Shown: positions 63,297 through 64,000 of the stretch, one piece after another | How the letters are laid out: every line of letters starts with the position of its first letter | Numbering within the stretch: position 1 is the first letter of the stretch | From: Acidimicrobiales bacterium | GTDB lineage: Bacteria > Actinomycetota > Acidimicrobiia > Acidimicrobiales > SZUA-35 | NCBI GenBank assembly: GCA_020629155.1 | Contig: JAHDDW010000002.1 | Coordinates: 62,001-126,000 of the forward strand | Length of the DNA: 64,000 bases | Direction: 5' to 3' | Made by a program: the position numbers and the translations under genes | Notes under the pieces: model-generated | What the model saw: the letters and a program-made list of their open reading frames with translations, nothing else | Database searches by the model: none | Told to the model about the DNA's origin: nothing

Positions 63297-64000
63297 GATT
63301 GATCAAAAAATTCTCTAGAAGCCTGAGCGAGTAGCTCGCCTTCAAGGGTACCAGCTGTATCTTTAAGCTTCACCGTCGGGCCGTGCAACAACTTCGCCAC
63401 AACGCTTTTTGTTAACGCCTCAATCGCTTTTTTGTCTTTGTCTCCTAGCTCGGCAAACATTTTTGCATAACGATCGACTTCTTTATTGCGCACATCATCA
63501 GCCCACCGATGCAGATCGCCAATTAAAGGAGAAACAGAACGTTTTTTATCATCGCGTAGATACCGTTGGACTTCTTGGGAAATTATTTCTTGCACCGCAG
63601 CTACTTCCTGACTGCGTGCAGTAGCGCTCGATTGTACTTGTTCTTGTAGCTGTGCAAGAGTCAAAACGCTCGCATTAGGCAATTCTGCTATTTCTTGTGA
63701 AACGTCACGAGGTACAGCGACATCAACAAAAAGCGTGCTCTTTCCACCGACGAGCGGTGCCACGTTTTCAGTTGAGAAAAGAACCGTCGGGGCAGATGTA
63801 GCCGAAATAATCACATCACTCGAAGAAACATGTTCTAGGTAGGAATCAAACTCTATAGAACGACCAGCGAGTTCAGCGGCAAGTTTGTCGGCACGCTTTT
63901 TTGTTCGATTCGCCACGGTGAGACGTAGAGGTAAAACCTTTGCCATAGTGCGCACGATCGACGAACCAAACTCACCTGCGCCGAGCAACAGAACGTTCAA
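63293..64000 (-). CDS. hemA: Glutamyl-tRNA reductase, partial (N-terminus outside window)
   Basis: HemA reduces glutamyl-tRNA to glutamate-1-semialdehyde with NADPH, the first step of C5-pathway tetrapyrrole synthesis. Visible are the NADPH-binding domain from its glycine loop (LLGAGEFGSSIV) through ANRTKKRADKLA, DVIISATSAP and FVDVAVPRDVSQEI, and the C-terminal dimerisation helix domain (HRWADDVRNKEVDRYAKMF; KLLHGPTVKLK). The catalytic N-terminal domain with the active-site Cys lies beyond position 64000. It is first in the hemA-hemC-hemD operon. Confidence 0.94.
   Translation of the reverse strand: MNVLLLGAGEFGSSIVRTMAKVLPLRLTVANRTKKRADKLAAELAGRSIEFDSYLEHVSSSDVIISATSAPTVLFSTENVAPLVGGKSTLFVDVAVPRDVSQEIAELPNASVLTLAQLQEQVQSSATARSQEVAAVQEIISQEVQRYLRDDKKRSVSPLIGDLHRWADDVRNKEVDRYAKMFAELGDKDKKAIEALTKSVVAKLLHGPTVKLKDTAGTLEGELLAQASREFFDQS

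Overview
The window looks like a chromosomal segment of an actinobacterium, most probably of the class Acidimicrobiia. Evidence: secreted DUF4214 proteins, threonine-rich linkers, a LAFTG-type C-terminal wall-sorting signal, an R/G-rich N-terminal region in Rho, a UvrD-like helicase with a C-terminal HRDC domain, and about 17 genes whose start codon lies 6-8 nt after a TANNNT -10 box (leaderless transcription). The assignment is an inference from gene content; genus and species cannot be told. Base composition is moderate, not GC-rich. I see no rRNA, tRNA, CRISPR array or prophage.

Layout. 1-8.3 kb: end of a frameshifted surface protein, a DUF1800/DUF1501 Tat pair, a CDF metal transporter, an AlbA/Schlafen-type regulator with an operator array, and two lipoproteins. 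8.3-15.5 kb: decayed accessory genes (HNH-like pseudogene; an STM4015-4014-4013 operon with STM4015 frameshifted and no radical-SAM partners), a HAD phosphatase and duplicated DUF4214/Excalibur secreted proteins. 15.6-20.1 kb: purA and purB around a zinc-finger protein, with a tandem structured leader before purB. 20-26 kb: two paralogous M14-type metallopeptidases flanking a HigBA module with a dead toxin, then lysC and asd. 26-41 kb: transport and surface functions (DUF389, amt, MFS, GH92, LemA/DUF3137, a three-gene ABC exporter), a frameshifted glycosyltransferase and a RhuM-Fic protein. 41-44.7 kb: PhyH oxygenase, HipB with a HipA fragment, flavin reductase, pirin. 44.8-64 kb: mostly housekeeping genes (prfA-prmC, pgl-zwf, rho-rpmE, miaB, ROK glucokinase, uvrD2, hemA-hemC-hemD), plus a secreted GH26-like protein and a triple winged-helix regulator.

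How the genes work together. purA and purB act in AMP synthesis. lysC and asd form the first two steps of the aspartate pathway. The ROK kinase, zwf and pgl feed glucose into the oxidative pentose phosphate pathway. prfA and prmC make and methylate release factor 1. hemA, hemC and hemD are three steps of tetrapyrrole synthesis in overlapping genes.

The most notable signals are: (1) two related, about 78-nt structured units in tandem in the purB leader; (2) a family of about 180-bp CTAG-ended elements with 16-bp terminal repeats (MITE-like, IS630/Tc1-type target), two of which supply the stop codons of purA and purB; (3) a truncated STM4011-4015-type cluster; (4) repeated inactivation of accessory genes while housekeeping genes stay intact, including two toxin-antitoxin modules with intact antitoxins and defective toxins.
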